Below are positions 41,599 to 50,215 of a DNA stretch of 64,000 nt, one piece after another (position 1 is the first letter of the stretch; each line of letters begins with the position of its first letter). The DNA comes from UBA8514 sp034933685. GTDB taxonomy: Bacteria; Bacillota; Clostridia; Lachnospirales; Anaerotignaceae. The position numbers and the translations under genes were made by a program. Below the pieces are notes generated by a model, which was given only the letters and a program-made list of their open reading frames with translations, made no database searches and was not told where the DNA came from. Location: the NCBI GenBank assembly GCA_034933685.1, contig JAYFNB010000002.1, positions 1 through 64,000 on the forward strand, given 5' to 3'.

Positions 41599-41604
41599 CC
41601 TTGT

Positions 41605-42156
41605 CTATTCTTCAATTTTCCCGACTTCAAGGCCACTAAGAACAATGTTTTCATCAAGCAGAGGAAGTTCCTTTGTGGATGTAAATCCAAAATATCTTAA
41701 AAATTCCTTTGTTGTGCCAAACAATATAGGTCGACCTGGTGCATCCTGCCGTCCTACCTCGCAAACAAGGCCTCTTTCAACAAGCTTGTTTACAGCGTGG
41801 TCAGCGTTTACTCCTCTTACCTCTTCAATTTGCCCTTTTGTTGCAGGCTGTTTGTAAGCAATAATTGCAAGAGTTTCGAGCAAACTTTGTGTAAGCCCCT
41901 GACGTTTTGTAGATTTATAAATACTTCTTATATAGTCAAAACAGTGTGCCGCCGTACACATCTGATATGCTCCATCCAGTTCAACTATATGTATTCCCCG
42001 TTTTTCATCGCTGTACTTGTCCGCAAGAGCCTTAATAATTGCCTTAGTTGTTGCCTTATCCATGCTTATGGCATCAGCAATAACTGCCAAACTCACTGCT
42101 TCACCAGATACAAATAAAACTGCTTCAATTACAGCTTCTAGTTCATTAAGCTTCAT
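41605..42156 (-). CDS. scpB: Segregation and condensation protein ScpB
   Basis: Winged-helix partner of the SMC-ScpAB condensin complex, 183 residues. It starts LNELEAVIEAVLFVSGEAVS and has YQMCTAAHCFDYI, LSQSLLETLAIIAYKQPATKGQIEEVRGVN (in two stretches, with LTQ for LSQ) and RPILFGTTKEFLRYFG, the family signature. It overlaps scpA by 11 nt. It binds SMC through ScpA and helps compact and segregate newly replicated DNA; smc itself is not in the window. Confidence 0.95.
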   Translation of the reverse strand: MKLNELEAVIEAVLFVSGEAVSLAVIADAISMDKATTKAIIKALADKYSDEKRGIHIVELDGAYQMCTAAHCFDYIRSIYKSTKRQGLTQSLLETLAIIAYKQPATKGQIEEVRGVNADHAVNKLVERGLVCEVGRQDAPGRPILFGTTKEFLRYFGFTSTKELPLLDENIVLSGLEVGKIEE

Positions 42157-42913
42157 TTAATTCACTTCCAATGTATTTAGTAATAACTATTTCATTAAAT
42201 GCCCCATCCTGACTAATACTTACAAGCTTCATTTTTATGCACTCAAGCAAAGCCATAAATGTAACCACCACCTCAGTTTTACGAACATTCTCTCTAAATA
42301 TTTCCCAAAAGCTAACTTTGGTGGAAATTATAATCAAATCCTTTATGTAAGATATTTTTTCATCCACAGTGTATAAGTCTCTCTCCACAGATTTAAAGCT
42401 GCTTCGTACTTTATCTACCTTTTTTTCTCTACGTTTTAAAACTTCTTGAAAAGCTTTATATATGTCATCAAAGGTAACCCCATCCAGAAAGTCTTCAAGT
42501 TCCACTATTTCTTCCTGCTTAAATATATTTAGTGATGGGTCAGCCTCCTTGAATAAAACCTGTGACGCTGCTTCTTCTCTTTCCTTAAATTCCTCTGTAA
42601 CATTTTTAAACCGCTTGTATTCAATAAGCTTTGCAACCAGCTCTGCTCGTGGGTCAATTTCATTTTCAATATCTTCATTTTTAGCCTTTGGCAGCAACAT
42701 GCGAGACTTTATCTCTAACAACGTAGCCGCCATAAGCAAAAATTCACTCATTACATCCATGCTTCTCTTTTGGGCATCTTCCACTATTGCAAGATATTGA
42801 TTTGTAATCTCGAATATAGGTATATCATAAATGTCAATTTTATTTTTCTCAATTAAATGATACAAAAGACTCATAGGTCCTTGAAAATTTTCCAACTGTA
42901 AGGTGATTTCCAT
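42146..42913 (-). CDS. scpA: Segregation and condensation protein ScpA
   Basis: Kleisin subunit of SMC-ScpAB, 255 residues. The N-terminal part shows LENFQGPMSLLYHLIEKNKI and DIYDIPIFEITNQYL, followed by AATLLEIKSRMLLPK, then an acidic, variable middle and a C-terminal winged-helix with TFMALLECIKMKLVSISQ. The usual GPLDLLLHLI is GPMSLLYHLI here, a mild change. It overlaps scpB and follows the M50-like gene by 20 bp. Confidence 0.95.
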   Translation of the reverse strand: MEITLQLENFQGPMSLLYHLIEKNKIDIYDIPIFEITNQYLAIVEDAQKRSMDVMSEFLLMAATLLEIKSRMLLPKAKNEDIENEIDPRAELVAKLIEYKRFKNVTEEFKEREEAASQVLFKEADPSLNIFKQEEIVELEDFLDGVTFDDIYKAFQEVLKRREKKVDKVRSSFKSVERDLYTVDEKISYIKDLIIISTKVSFWEIFRENVRKTEVVVTFMALLECIKMKLVSISQDGAFNEIVITKYIGSELNEA

Positions 42914-42933
42914 TAAAATTGTTCCTTTCGTAT

Positions 42934-43524
42934 TTATAATCCCAGAATACTCATTATTCCTCTAATTATAGGTGAAAAAACAACATCCGTACGTCCAAGA
43001 AACAAAAGAAAAAGAAATAGCATTTGCACTATTTTTTCGTACTGAATGTAACTAAAGTAAGTGTTGGCTGGCATAACTGTACTAAGTACCTTAAGCCCAT
43101 CCATTGGTGTAATTGGAACAATATTATACACCGCCAGTGATACATTAAACTGAATAAGGCTTATTAGAATAATTTTTATTACTGTAGACTGAACATTTGT
43201 AGTTCTTAGCAAGATCGCAAATAACATTGCTGCCAAAAGGTTGGCAACTGAAGGTGAAATGGCTGTAATTAATGTGTCTCTTTTTCTATTTTTATAAAAA
43301 AGCGCATTGGTCTGCACAGGTTGACCCCAACCAAATCCTGTTGCCAGAAAAAGTATAAAACCTATAGGCTCAAAGTGCTTAACTGGATTAATTGTCAACC
43401 TTCCTTCATTTTTAGGCTTTTTATCACCCAATGCAGTGGATACAGCCGCACGTACAAATTCATGCAGTGTTGTTGCAAAAAGTATACAAGGCACACGAAG
43501 AAGTAAATCAATTATTGTATTCAT
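42934..43524 (-). CDS. Site-2 protease-like membrane protein with altered HExxH
   Basis: A 196-residue membrane protein of the M50 (site-2 protease) family with about five hydrophobic helices. The family's zinc motif HExxH is HEFVR here (TTLHEFVRAAVSTALGDKKP), so the second metal His is Arg. Other parts are kept: GRLTINPVKHFEPIGFI and, near residue 138, NIVPITPMDG, which includes the third metal ligand Asp. Zinc binding and proteolysis are therefore doubtful, though membrane topology is typical. It is encoded just upstream of scpA, a common arrangement in Firmicutes. Its job is unknown. Confidence 0.85.
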   Translation of the reverse strand: MNTIIDLLLRVPCILFATTLHEFVRAAVSTALGDKKPKNEGRLTINPVKHFEPIGFILFLATGFGWGQPVQTNALFYKNRKRDTLITAISPSVANLLAAMLFAILLRTTNVQSTVIKIILISLIQFNVSLAVYNIVPITPMDGLKVLSTVMPANTYFSYIQYEKIVQMLFLFLLFLGRTDVVFSPIIRGIMSILGL

Positions 43525-43657
43525 CAGGTTTTTCCTTTCAATTTAAATTTTGTATAAATAAACATAACTACATTATAATACCAAATTTTTAAATGCAAGT
43601 CTATATTTAACGTCTATTAAAAATAGTTTTCCTAGCTTCCTTCTAAATAATACGCAA

Positions 43658-43691
43658 TTAAAAAGCAGAGGTTTGTAAAATCTCTGCTTTT
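43658..43691 (-). terminator. Intrinsic terminator of the S41 peptidase gene
   Basis: Minus strand AAAAGCAGAG pairs with CTCTGCTTTT (43682-43691 with 43661-43670), followed by further T. It lies 10 nt past the stop of the gene at 43702. Confidence 0.85.
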
Positions 43692-43701
43692 ATGTTATAT
43701 A

Positions 43702-44883
43702 TTATTTTTCACTCTGTATCACTTCAATTGCCTTTTGAAGCTGTGTATCCTTGTCATGGGTAATTACCAATGCATTCTTAAGCTCTTCCGGAAGCTCAAT
43801 AACATAGTCCGGGGCAATCCCCTCGCCTTGAATACAAACTCCTCGTGGTGTATAATATTTTTGTATTGTTACCTTAACAGCTGAACCATCCGGTACCGAA
43901 TAAAGATTTTGTACAAGTCCCTTACCAAAGGTTTGGGTGCCAACAAGAGTCCCTGTTCCTGTGTCCTGCACCGCACCTGCCAAAATTTCTGATGCACTTG
44001 CACTATTTCCATTAACCAAAATACTAAGAGGAACCTTTACACATTCTTCGTCAGAAGTATAGTCTACTCTCTTTCCTTCTTTATCTATTGTATACACCAA
44101 AGTACCTTCTGGAACAAGCTTGTCAGCTATTTTTTCTACAACGCTAAGTACCCCGCCTGGGTTATCACGAACATCTATAATAAGTCCTTTAGCACCTTTA
44201 CTCATTAACTCATCATATGCTTTAGTAAACTGCTCGTAAGTATTGTTTTTAAAACCGCTTAGCCTTATATACGCTATATTATCCTCAAGCATCTCTCCGG
44301 CAACAGATGGAACATCTATAACATTTCTAACGATATTAAATTCAATTTCCTTGTCCTCACTTTTACGGTACACTGTTATTTTAACCTCAGTACCATTAGC
44401 ACCTTTTATCATTGCAATAGCTTCAGTGCTATCCATACCAGTTATAGGTGTTTCGTTAACCTTTCTTATAATATCTCCCGGAAGTATTCCTGCTGTTTCT
44501 GCTGGCGTTCCTGCTATGGGCGAAATAACCATCAACGACCCATTTTCTTTATTAGTAATTACATTTACACCAATGCCATAAAACGAACCCTCAGTGCTTT
44601 CCATAAAATTTTTAACTTGCTCTGCCGAAAGATAAGTGGTATACGGGTCACCTATGCTATCCACCATGCCATAGAATATTCCATCCATAAGTGCATCATT
44701 GTCTACATTCTCAACATAGTGGCTGTTAAGCAACTGAGATATGTAATTAATTTTGTCCTCCACAGAAAAATCCTGCTTGGTTTTTGCACTTATTCCTACT
44801 GCTGCAGTATTAAGTATTGCAAATGACATAACAGAAGCCGCAACTCCTGTTGCAACACCGCTAAGAAAAGTCTTTCTGTTCAT
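43702..44883 (-). CDS. S41-family C-terminal processing peptidase (CtpA/CtpB-like)
   Basis: A 393-residue exported serine protease. An N-terminal hydrophobic segment (VATGVAASVMSFAILNTAAV) anchors or exports it. A PDZ domain (SFYGIGVNVITNKE, GDIIRKVNETPITGMDSTEA) precedes the S41 catalytic domain with LIIDVRDNPGGVLSVVEKIA, the nucleophile Ser in NGNSASASEILAGA and the Lys in TQTFGKGLVQNLY. Serine and lysine of the dyad are both present. It is encoded just downstream of the ftsE-ftsX-M23 genes, so it may act on envelope or division proteins. Confidence 0.93.
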   Translation of the reverse strand: MNRKTFLSGVATGVAASVMSFAILNTAAVGISAKTKQDFSVEDKINYISQLLNSHYVENVDNDALMDGIFYGMVDSIGDPYTTYLSAEQVKNFMESTEGSFYGIGVNVITNKENGSLMVISPIAGTPAETAGILPGDIIRKVNETPITGMDSTEAIAMIKGANGTEVKITVYRKSEDKEIEFNIVRNVIDVPSVAGEMLEDNIAYIRLSGFKNNTYEQFTKAYDELMSKGAKGLIIDVRDNPGGVLSVVEKIADKLVPEGTLVYTIDKEGKRVDYTSDEECVKVPLSILVNGNSASASEILAGAVQDTGTGTLVGTQTFGKGLVQNLYSVPDGSAVKVTIQKYYTPRGVCIQGEGIAPDYVIELPEELKNALVITHDKDTQLQKAIEVIQSEK

Positions 44884-44984
44884 TATTAACGCTCCTTAAA
44901 TGATGATACTATTATTGTATTAATCTTTTATTAAAATTAGTATACACCATTATCTACAAATTTGTTTAAGTTTTTGTTAACAAT

Positions 44985-45048
44985 AAAAGACCTTGAGATG
45001 ACTGCACCTTTATTGCTTGTCAGGTTGCATATCGTTCCCAAGGTCTCT
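44985..45048 (-). terminator. Long-loop terminator hairpin after the M23 gene
   Basis: Minus strand GAGACCTTG (from about 45047 down to 45039) pairs with CAAGGTCT (44988-44995), then TTTTATTG. The loop is about 43 nt, unusually long, and may hold a further stem (CCTGACAAGCAATAAAGG). It ends transcription of the ftsE-ftsX-M23 unit 11 nt past the stop. Confidence 0.65.
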
Positions 45049-45058
45049 ATTCAAATTT

Positions 45059-46231
45059 TTAAACGCCCAAATATCCTTTAGGGCTAACATGAGAACCATT
45101 TACTCTTACTTCGAAATGGCAGTGATTTCCTGTTGAGTTTCCTGTGCTGCCTGCCTTTGCAATTACTTGACCACGCGTTACTGTCTGACCCACGCTTACT
45201 AAAAGGCTTGAATTGTGCCCATAAAGAGTTGTAAGTCCATTTCCATGATTAATAATTACCGTGTAACCATATCCGCGAACATAGCTTGCTGTAATAACAG
45301 TGCCTGCCTCTGCCGCAACAATGTTTGAGCCATATGGTGCGGGAATATCATAACCTGTGTGGAATTCGTAACCGCTTCCAATAGGCTTTGGACGGTTGCC
45401 GTAGCCGCTAGATATGTAACTCCTGCCCGGTACAGGCCATTGCAGCTGACCACCTGTATAGTTTGCTGTGTAAGATGATGAACCATTTCTATTTTGAGCC
45501 GCAACTGCAGAATTGATAAGTTTTTGTACCTCGTTGCTGGCTTCTTCCGTACTAGCAATAACGTCTGTATACGTTGCTTCATCTTGCTGATACTTTTTAT
45601 ACAAAGCCTCTTTTTCACTTATCTTACTTGAAAGTGCGGCATTTTTCACCTGCTGGTCTGCCACCAAAATTTCTATTGCCGCTTTCTCTTCTGCAATTTC
45701 TTCTGTCTTTGTTTTCATTATAGACTCATATTTTTTGAGCCTGTCCAAAGTTTCATTATCATATGTCATTATATCGTTAACATATTGAAGCCTTGTAAGA
45801 AAATCACTCATGTTTTTGCTCTTAAACAATACCTTAAGGTATCCTACAGAGCCATTTTCATAAATATATTTAACTCGCTTGCTAAAAATTTCAAGTTGTT
45901 GGTCACTCGCTTCGCTTGCTGATGCAAATTCAACTTCTGCCTCGTTAAGCTTAGTTTCAGTATCGCTAAGCTGTGTCTCAACAAGTTCAAGTTCGTTTTG
46001 CGCAATTTCTAGCTGAGAGTCAAGTTCCTCTATTTCCGCTGACATCTTCTCTTTGTTGTCTTTGGCTGCTGCCAATGCAGACTTCGCTGATTCCTGCTTT
46101 TTTTTAAGTTCTTTTTGCTCCGCCTGTAATTGTGAAAGGGTTTTTCCATATACAATATTTTCGGGCATAGCGACTGTGTAAGCAGAAAAAATAATTAAAA
46201 ATGTCAGAATAGTTGCTGTTAATCTTTTCAT
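45059..46231 (-). CDS. Murein hydrolase activator / M23 peptidase (EnvC-like)
   Basis: A 390-residue exported protein. A signal peptide (KRLTATILTFLIIFSAYTVA) is followed by a long coiled coil (residues about 30-260, rich in Lys/Glu/Gln/Ala) and a C-terminal LytM/M23 domain with YEFHTGYDIPAPYGSNIVAA, LYGHNSSLLVSVGQ and NHCHFEVRVNG. The zinc-ligand set H-x3-D and HxH is complete, so it may be an active endopeptidase rather than only an activator. It follows ftsX by 11 nt, matching the FtsEX-controlled EnvC/PcsB arrangement, so its activity is probably gated by FtsEX during division. Confidence 0.92.
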   Translation of the reverse strand: MKRLTATILTFLIIFSAYTVAMPENIVYGKTLSQLQAEQKELKKKQESAKSALAAAKDNKEKMSAEIEELDSQLEIAQNELELVETQLSDTETKLNEAEVEFASASEASDQQLEIFSKRVKYIYENGSVGYLKVLFKSKNMSDFLTRLQYVNDIMTYDNETLDRLKKYESIMKTKTEEIAEEKAAIEILVADQQVKNAALSSKISEKEALYKKYQQDEATYTDVIASTEEASNEVQKLINSAVAAQNRNGSSSYTANYTGGQLQWPVPGRSYISSGYGNRPKPIGSGYEFHTGYDIPAPYGSNIVAAEAGTVITASYVRGYGYTVIINHGNGLTTLYGHNSSLLVSVGQTVTRGQVIAKAGSTGNSTGNHCHFEVRVNGSHVSPKGYLGV

Positions 46232-46242
46232 TTTCTTCCCTC

Positions 46243-47142
46243 CTACACTCTCAGATGTTTACGTATAGAAGATACACTTCCAAACATACCAAGCAAAGCA
46301 CCAACAATCAGTGAAATTGGTATAAGTTTAGAGAATATAACGTAGCCATCTAGTAATGTTGCAATATTCTGCACAACAGGGAAGTATTGATATATAAGCT
46401 GAACTATCTTTGTATACAATGGCCACGAAACAGCCATTGGTATAGATGCACCAAGCAAGCCAATAAGCACGCCTTCTATAATAAACGGCCATCTTATAAA
46501 CCAGTCAGTTGCTCCAACATATTTCATAATATTAATTTCTGTACGCCTTGTGTAAACAGAAATTTTTATTGTATTCATAATAATAACAACCGAAATAACA
46601 GCAAGCATTGCAACAACGGCCACACCAACAATACTAAAAACTTTATTAAGCTTAAGCAGTATTTCGGTTTCGGTTTGGGCATGACGCACATTTCTAATTC
46701 CTTCAACGCCCTCAATACCCTTAAGCACATCTGTTTGGTACTCTATTCCATCGAGTGCTACTTCAAAAGAATGAGAAAGAGGGTTATTGTCTCCATCAAG
46801 GCCATCTAAAATATCATCTGCTTCCCACTCTTCTTTAAGGCCATCAAGCGCCTCTTCTGGTGAGATATATGTAACCATTGTTACGTGAGGTATTGCTTTT
46901 AATTCCTCGCTTATTTTGTTAATCTGCTCAGAATCTAAATCATCATCCAAAAATACAGCAATACCAATTGTATCCTCAATTTGATCCAAAACCGAGGATA
47001 AATTTCCAATAAGGCAGCAAGATAAAGCAATTATAAATATGCAGGCCGCAACAGTTGCAACAGATGCAACCGTCATCAGTCTGTTTTTTAAAAGCCCTGT
47101 AAAGCCTTCTTTAAAATAGTATCTGATTGAACTAGGCCTCAT
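46243..47142 (-). CDS. ftsX: Cell division ABC transporter-like permease FtsX
   Basis: A 299-residue membrane protein with an N-terminal helix (near residue 20-45), a large extracytoplasmic domain (residues about 50-165, with IGIAVFLDDDLDSEQINKI) and three further helices. The family signatures MKYVGATDWFIRWPFIIEGV and a C-terminal LGMFGSVSSIRKHL are present. The ATG at 47142 was chosen because AAGGTGG precedes it; it overlaps the end of ftsE by 11 nt. FtsX passes ATP-driven signals from FtsE to a cell-wall hydrolase, probably the M23 protein encoded next. Confidence 0.95.
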   Translation of the reverse strand: MRPSSIRYYFKEGFTGLLKNRLMTVASVATVAACIFIIALSCCLIGNLSSVLDQIEDTIGIAVFLDDDLDSEQINKISEELKAIPHVTMVTYISPEEALDGLKEEWEADDILDGLDGDNNPLSHSFEVALDGIEYQTDVLKGIEGVEGIRNVRHAQTETEILLKLNKVFSIVGVAVVAMLAVISVVIIMNTIKISVYTRRTEINIMKYVGATDWFIRWPFIIEGVLIGLLGASIPMAVSWPLYTKIVQLIYQYFPVVQNIATLLDGYVIFSKLIPISLIVGALLGMFGSVSSIRKHLRV

Positions 47143-47818
47143 CGCTGTAACCACCTTTTCTTACGTCTCTTATAATATGTCCTCCCTTAAGGGTAACCAC
47201 TCTTTTTTGCATCATGTCAACTATGTCCTTTGCATGAGTTGCTACAACCACCGTAGTACCACGCCTATTTATTTCATCCAACAAGCACATAATGTCCCAA
47301 GCTGTATCAGGGTCAAGATTCCCTGTAGGCTCGTCAGCAATGAGTATTGGTGGATTATTTACAATAGCTCTGGCGAGGGCTGTTCTTTGCTGTTCTCCGC
47401 CAGAAAGCTGATTTGGATAAGCTTTAGCTTTATTTTGAAGCCCTACAAGAGACAACACTGTAGGTATATTCCTTCTAATTTGGCTTGTTGGGCTTTCAAT
47501 AACCTGCATGGCAAAAGCCACATTTTCATAAACTGTTTTTGTAGGCAAAAGCCTAAAATCCTGAAACACTATTCCCAAATTTCTTCTAAGATATGGTATC
47601 TTGTTTCTCCTCATTCTTGTTGTATTCATGTTATTAATAACAATCTGCCCATCGGTTGGGTTAAGTTCTTTCATCAACAGCTTAATAAGTGTAGATTTTC
47701 CAGAACCACTTGCACCGATGAAAAATACAAATTCACCTTTTTCAATGTGAATGGATACATCCTTAACGCCCTCCGAGCCGTTAGGATATACCTTTGTTAC
47801 GTTTTCTACTTTAATCAT
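47132..47818 (-). CDS. ftsE: Cell division ATP-binding protein FtsE
   Basis: ABC-type ATPase of 228 residues working with FtsX. It begins MIKVENVTKVYPNGSEGVKD and has Walker A FIGASGSGKSTLIKLLMKEL, the Q-loop in GIVFQDFRLLPTKTVYENVA, signature LSGGEQQRTALARAI, Walker B ILIADEPTGNLDPDTAW and the switch His in VVVATHAKDIVDMM. These match FtsE, including the FQDFRLLP motif. It overlaps ftsX and follows the CdaR-type regulator gene by about 90 bp. Confidence 0.96.
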   Translation of the reverse strand: MIKVENVTKVYPNGSEGVKDVSIHIEKGEFVFFIGASGSGKSTLIKLLMKELNPTDGQIVINNMNTTRMRRNKIPYLRRNLGIVFQDFRLLPTKTVYENVAFAMQVIESPTSQIRRNIPTVLSLVGLQNKAKAYPNQLSGGEQQRTALARAIVNNPPILIADEPTGNLDPDTAWDIMCLLDEINRRGTTVVVATHAKDIVDMMQKRVVTLKGGHIIRDVRKGGYSDEA

Positions 47819-47908
47819 CAGAAAGCTTCCTTTCTTTGGTAGTTCGCTTTGCTTTATTGCTTAAACCTACGCACCACTCAAAGTGATGCAAACAAATTTG
47901 TTTCCCAA

Positions 47909-49000
47909 TTAGTAGGTCATTTTTTCCATGTAAAGCATGTACTTGCTAACCATAAGAGTTATTTTGAAAATGATAGCATCGTCGAAGTTTCTAAGGTCAA
48001 GCCCTGTCATCTTCTGAAGCTTATCAAGTCTGTAAACGAGAGTATTTCTGTGGATATAAAGCTGCCTTGACGTTTCGGATACATTAAGATTATTTTCAAA
48101 GAACTTGCCAACAGTAGCAAGGGTTTCTTCGTCAAAATCATCAATTGTAAGTCCGTGAAGAACCTCTTTAATAAACATCCTGCAAAGAGGAAGCGGCAAC
48201 TGATAAATAAGACGGCCTATGCCAAGCTGTTCGTAGTTAACAATAAACTTTTCTCCGTCAAAAATCCTTCCAACCTCAAGAGCCATTTTTGCTTCTTTGT
48301 AAGAACGTGAAACGTCTTTAAGATCAGCCACAGCAGTACCTATAGAGATAAATGCCTTTGTGTTTGTTTCGCTGTTAAGGGTGTCTACAATCTGCTTTGC
48401 AATCTTTTCAACGTCCTCCATTGTTTCCTTTTCACGCAATTCCTTAACAAGTATAATGCAGTGCTCATCAACAGCAGTAACAAAATCCTTAGTTTTTGAT
48501 GGGAAAACGTTTCTTACCATTTCAACAATGTTCATGTCTTTATCTATGTTTGTCTCAACAAGATAAACAATTCTTTTAACATTGTTTTCAATATGCAGCT
48601 TTTTAGCGCGACTGTAAATGTCAACCAAAAGTAAATTATCAAGAAGAAGATTTTTTATAAAATTATCCTTATCATATCTTTCCTTGTAAGCAACCAAAAG
48701 ACTTTGAATTTGGAAAGCCGTAATTTTGCCAATTCTGTACCCTTCCTCGTCTTCCCCTTTAACTTGAACCACATATTCAGGCAGACTGTTGTCGTAAACC
48801 TTAAAATACTGGTATCCCAGCACAAGCTGACTTTCTGCTGGTGAAAGTATAAAGCTTTCAATGTCGTCAACCTGTTTGCCAATCATCGATTCCTCGGTTG
48901 TTGCAATAACCTTACCTTCCTTTTCAATTACACTAAGTTCTTTTCTTGTGATATTTTTAAGTCCGTCTATGGTGCTTTGTAAAATTTGATTAGAAATCAT
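47909..49000 (-). CDS. CdaR/PucR-type HTH transcriptional regulator
   Basis: A 363-residue regulator. The N-terminal domain (residues about 1-130) resembles the sugar diacid recognition domain (MISNQILQSTIDGLKNITRK, GKVIATTEE). A GGDEF-like middle (ISIGTAVADLKDVSRSYKEA) leads to a C-terminal PucR-type helix-turn-helix: FFENNLNVSETSRQLYIHRN, TLVYRLDKLQKMTG. It is encoded immediately upstream of ftsE in the same direction, the arrangement seen in related Clostridia, and may regulate that unit. The inducer is unknown. It has an A/T-rich upstream region of about 300 bp. Confidence 0.88.
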   Translation of the reverse strand: MISNQILQSTIDGLKNITRKELSVIEKEGKVIATTEESMIGKQVDDIESFILSPAESQLVLGYQYFKVYDNSLPEYVVQVKGEDEEGYRIGKITAFQIQSLLVAYKERYDKDNFIKNLLLDNLLLVDIYSRAKKLHIENNVKRIVYLVETNIDKDMNIVEMVRNVFPSKTKDFVTAVDEHCIILVKELREKETMEDVEKIAKQIVDTLNSETNTKAFISIGTAVADLKDVSRSYKEAKMALEVGRIFDGEKFIVNYEQLGIGRLIYQLPLPLCRMFIKEVLHGLTIDDFDEETLATVGKFFENNLNVSETSRQLYIHRNTLVYRLDKLQKMTGLDLRNFDDAIIFKITLMVSKYMLYMEKMTY

Positions 49001-49307
49001 GAACTCACCCCTAAATAATACTTTTGCTCAACAGTTATAGGCTTTTGATAAAAATCACAATCATTATTTTTTATTAACATAAAAAATGCATATATTAATT
49101 TTTACTATACAAAAAAGCCACTTTATAAGATAATACCAAAAAACAAAATAAAAATCTATAAAAAAATGACATTTTTTTATTTTTTTTATCATTAGTCTTT
49201 TTTTTATATAAAAAAACAGCATATTTTGTATGTTAAATAGTAATCAATAACTACTGCACACTAAATATGCCATTATGAAATATATCCAAAGCATTGTGTT
49301 ATTTATA
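49001..49307. other. 307-bp A/T-rich intergenic region
   Basis: Very A/T rich with long T and A runs (around 49140-49215). It should carry the promoter of the CdaR-type gene and the end of the surface-polysaccharide transcript. No clear stem-loop with good stability, ORF or RNA gene was found. Confidence 0.5.
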
Positions 49308-50186
49308 CTAATCCACACTATTCAGCTTCTTAAATCCCTCGCCCATCACTTCTTTAATGTCAGTAAGTATAATAAATGCATTTGGGTCAGCATTGCGCAC
49401 AATTTCCTTAATTCCTACTATGTCTTTTTGTGTAAATACACAAAGAAGTACATCTTTGCTTTTTCCAGTATACATTCCTTTTCCATTCAAAGCAGTAACG
49501 CCACGATTGTGCCGTTTCATAATTTCCCTTGCAATTTTCTCGCTTTCTTCAGATATAATAAATGCCATCTTAGAAAAGGAAAGTCCTTCCAGCACCGCCG
49601 TTATACACTTTGAAGATATAAATATAGATATAATTGCATACATTGCCTTTTCCGCACCGAACACAAATAAGCCAAAAGAAATAATAAGTGCATTTATTGC
49701 AAACATGATTGAAGATATTGAGATATATTTAATCTTCCTATGGATAATAGTTGCCAAAAGATCAACGCCGCCTGTGGAGGCCATAGCCCTAAGTACAAAG
49801 CCCACTCCTATTCCATCCACTATTCCTCCATAAATGGCAATAAGCGCCAAATCCCCTTTAAAAACTGGCAAAAAAGATGACATTTCCAACGCAACAGATA
49901 AAAATACAGTTGCAAAAACTGTTTTTCCCAGATATTCCTTTCCAAGCACAAAATATGCCACAACAAAAAGGGGCACGTTAAGTACAAGGTTCGTTACAGA
50001 TAATGGAATACCACCCTCATAGAGCCCATTGGTTAAGTTTTTAATTATAATGGCAATACCCGAAAACCCACCAACAACCACCTGATTAGGCGAAAAAAAT
50101 ACAGTTATAGCCACCGCAATAAACATAGTTCCAATAATCATAAACATAACATCCATAACCTTTGAAGCCACATCACGCTGTTGCAT
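49308..50186 (-). CDS. YitT family membrane protein (DUF161/DUF2179)
   Basis: A 292-residue protein with five to six hydrophobic helices in the first 200 residues and a C-terminal soluble DUF2179 domain. Typical signatures: AVFFSPNQVVVGGFSGIAII (with a T before V), GIGVGFVLRAMASTGGVDLL and, in the C-terminal part, KRHNRGVTALNGKGMYTGKS followed by KDVLLCVFTQKDIVGIKEIV. The function of the family is unknown; a transport role is often assumed. It lies 29 bp downstream of the TagA-type gene in the same direction and is the last gene of that run. Confidence 0.9.
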   Translation of the reverse strand: MQQRDVASKVMDVMFMIIGTMFIAVAITVFFSPNQVVVGGFSGIAIIIKNLTNGLYEGGIPLSVTNLVLNVPLFVVAYFVLGKEYLGKTVFATVFLSVALEMSSFLPVFKGDLALIAIYGGIVDGIGVGFVLRAMASTGGVDLLATIIHRKIKYISISSIMFAINALIISFGLFVFGAEKAMYAIISIFISSKCITAVLEGLSFSKMAFIISEESEKIAREIMKRHNRGVTALNGKGMYTGKSKDVLLCVFTQKDIVGIKEIVRNADPNAFIILTDIKEVMGEGFKKLNSVD

Positions 50187-50215
50187 AAATGTTCACCCTC
50201 TGCTCAATATATATT

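Larger units (their letters stand above)
41242..41604. other. 363-bp intergenic region
   Basis: Contains the antiporter promoter at its left end and the scpAB terminator at its right end. The A/T-rich middle (about 41320-41550) shows no ORF with a ribosome binding site and no RNA fold that I recognise. Confidence 0.6.

Noticed and set aside
49130..49220. Long A and T runs in 49130-49220 as a repeat element or CRISPR leader
   Set aside because: No repeated unit with regular spacing is present; it is simple A/T-rich intergenic DNA.
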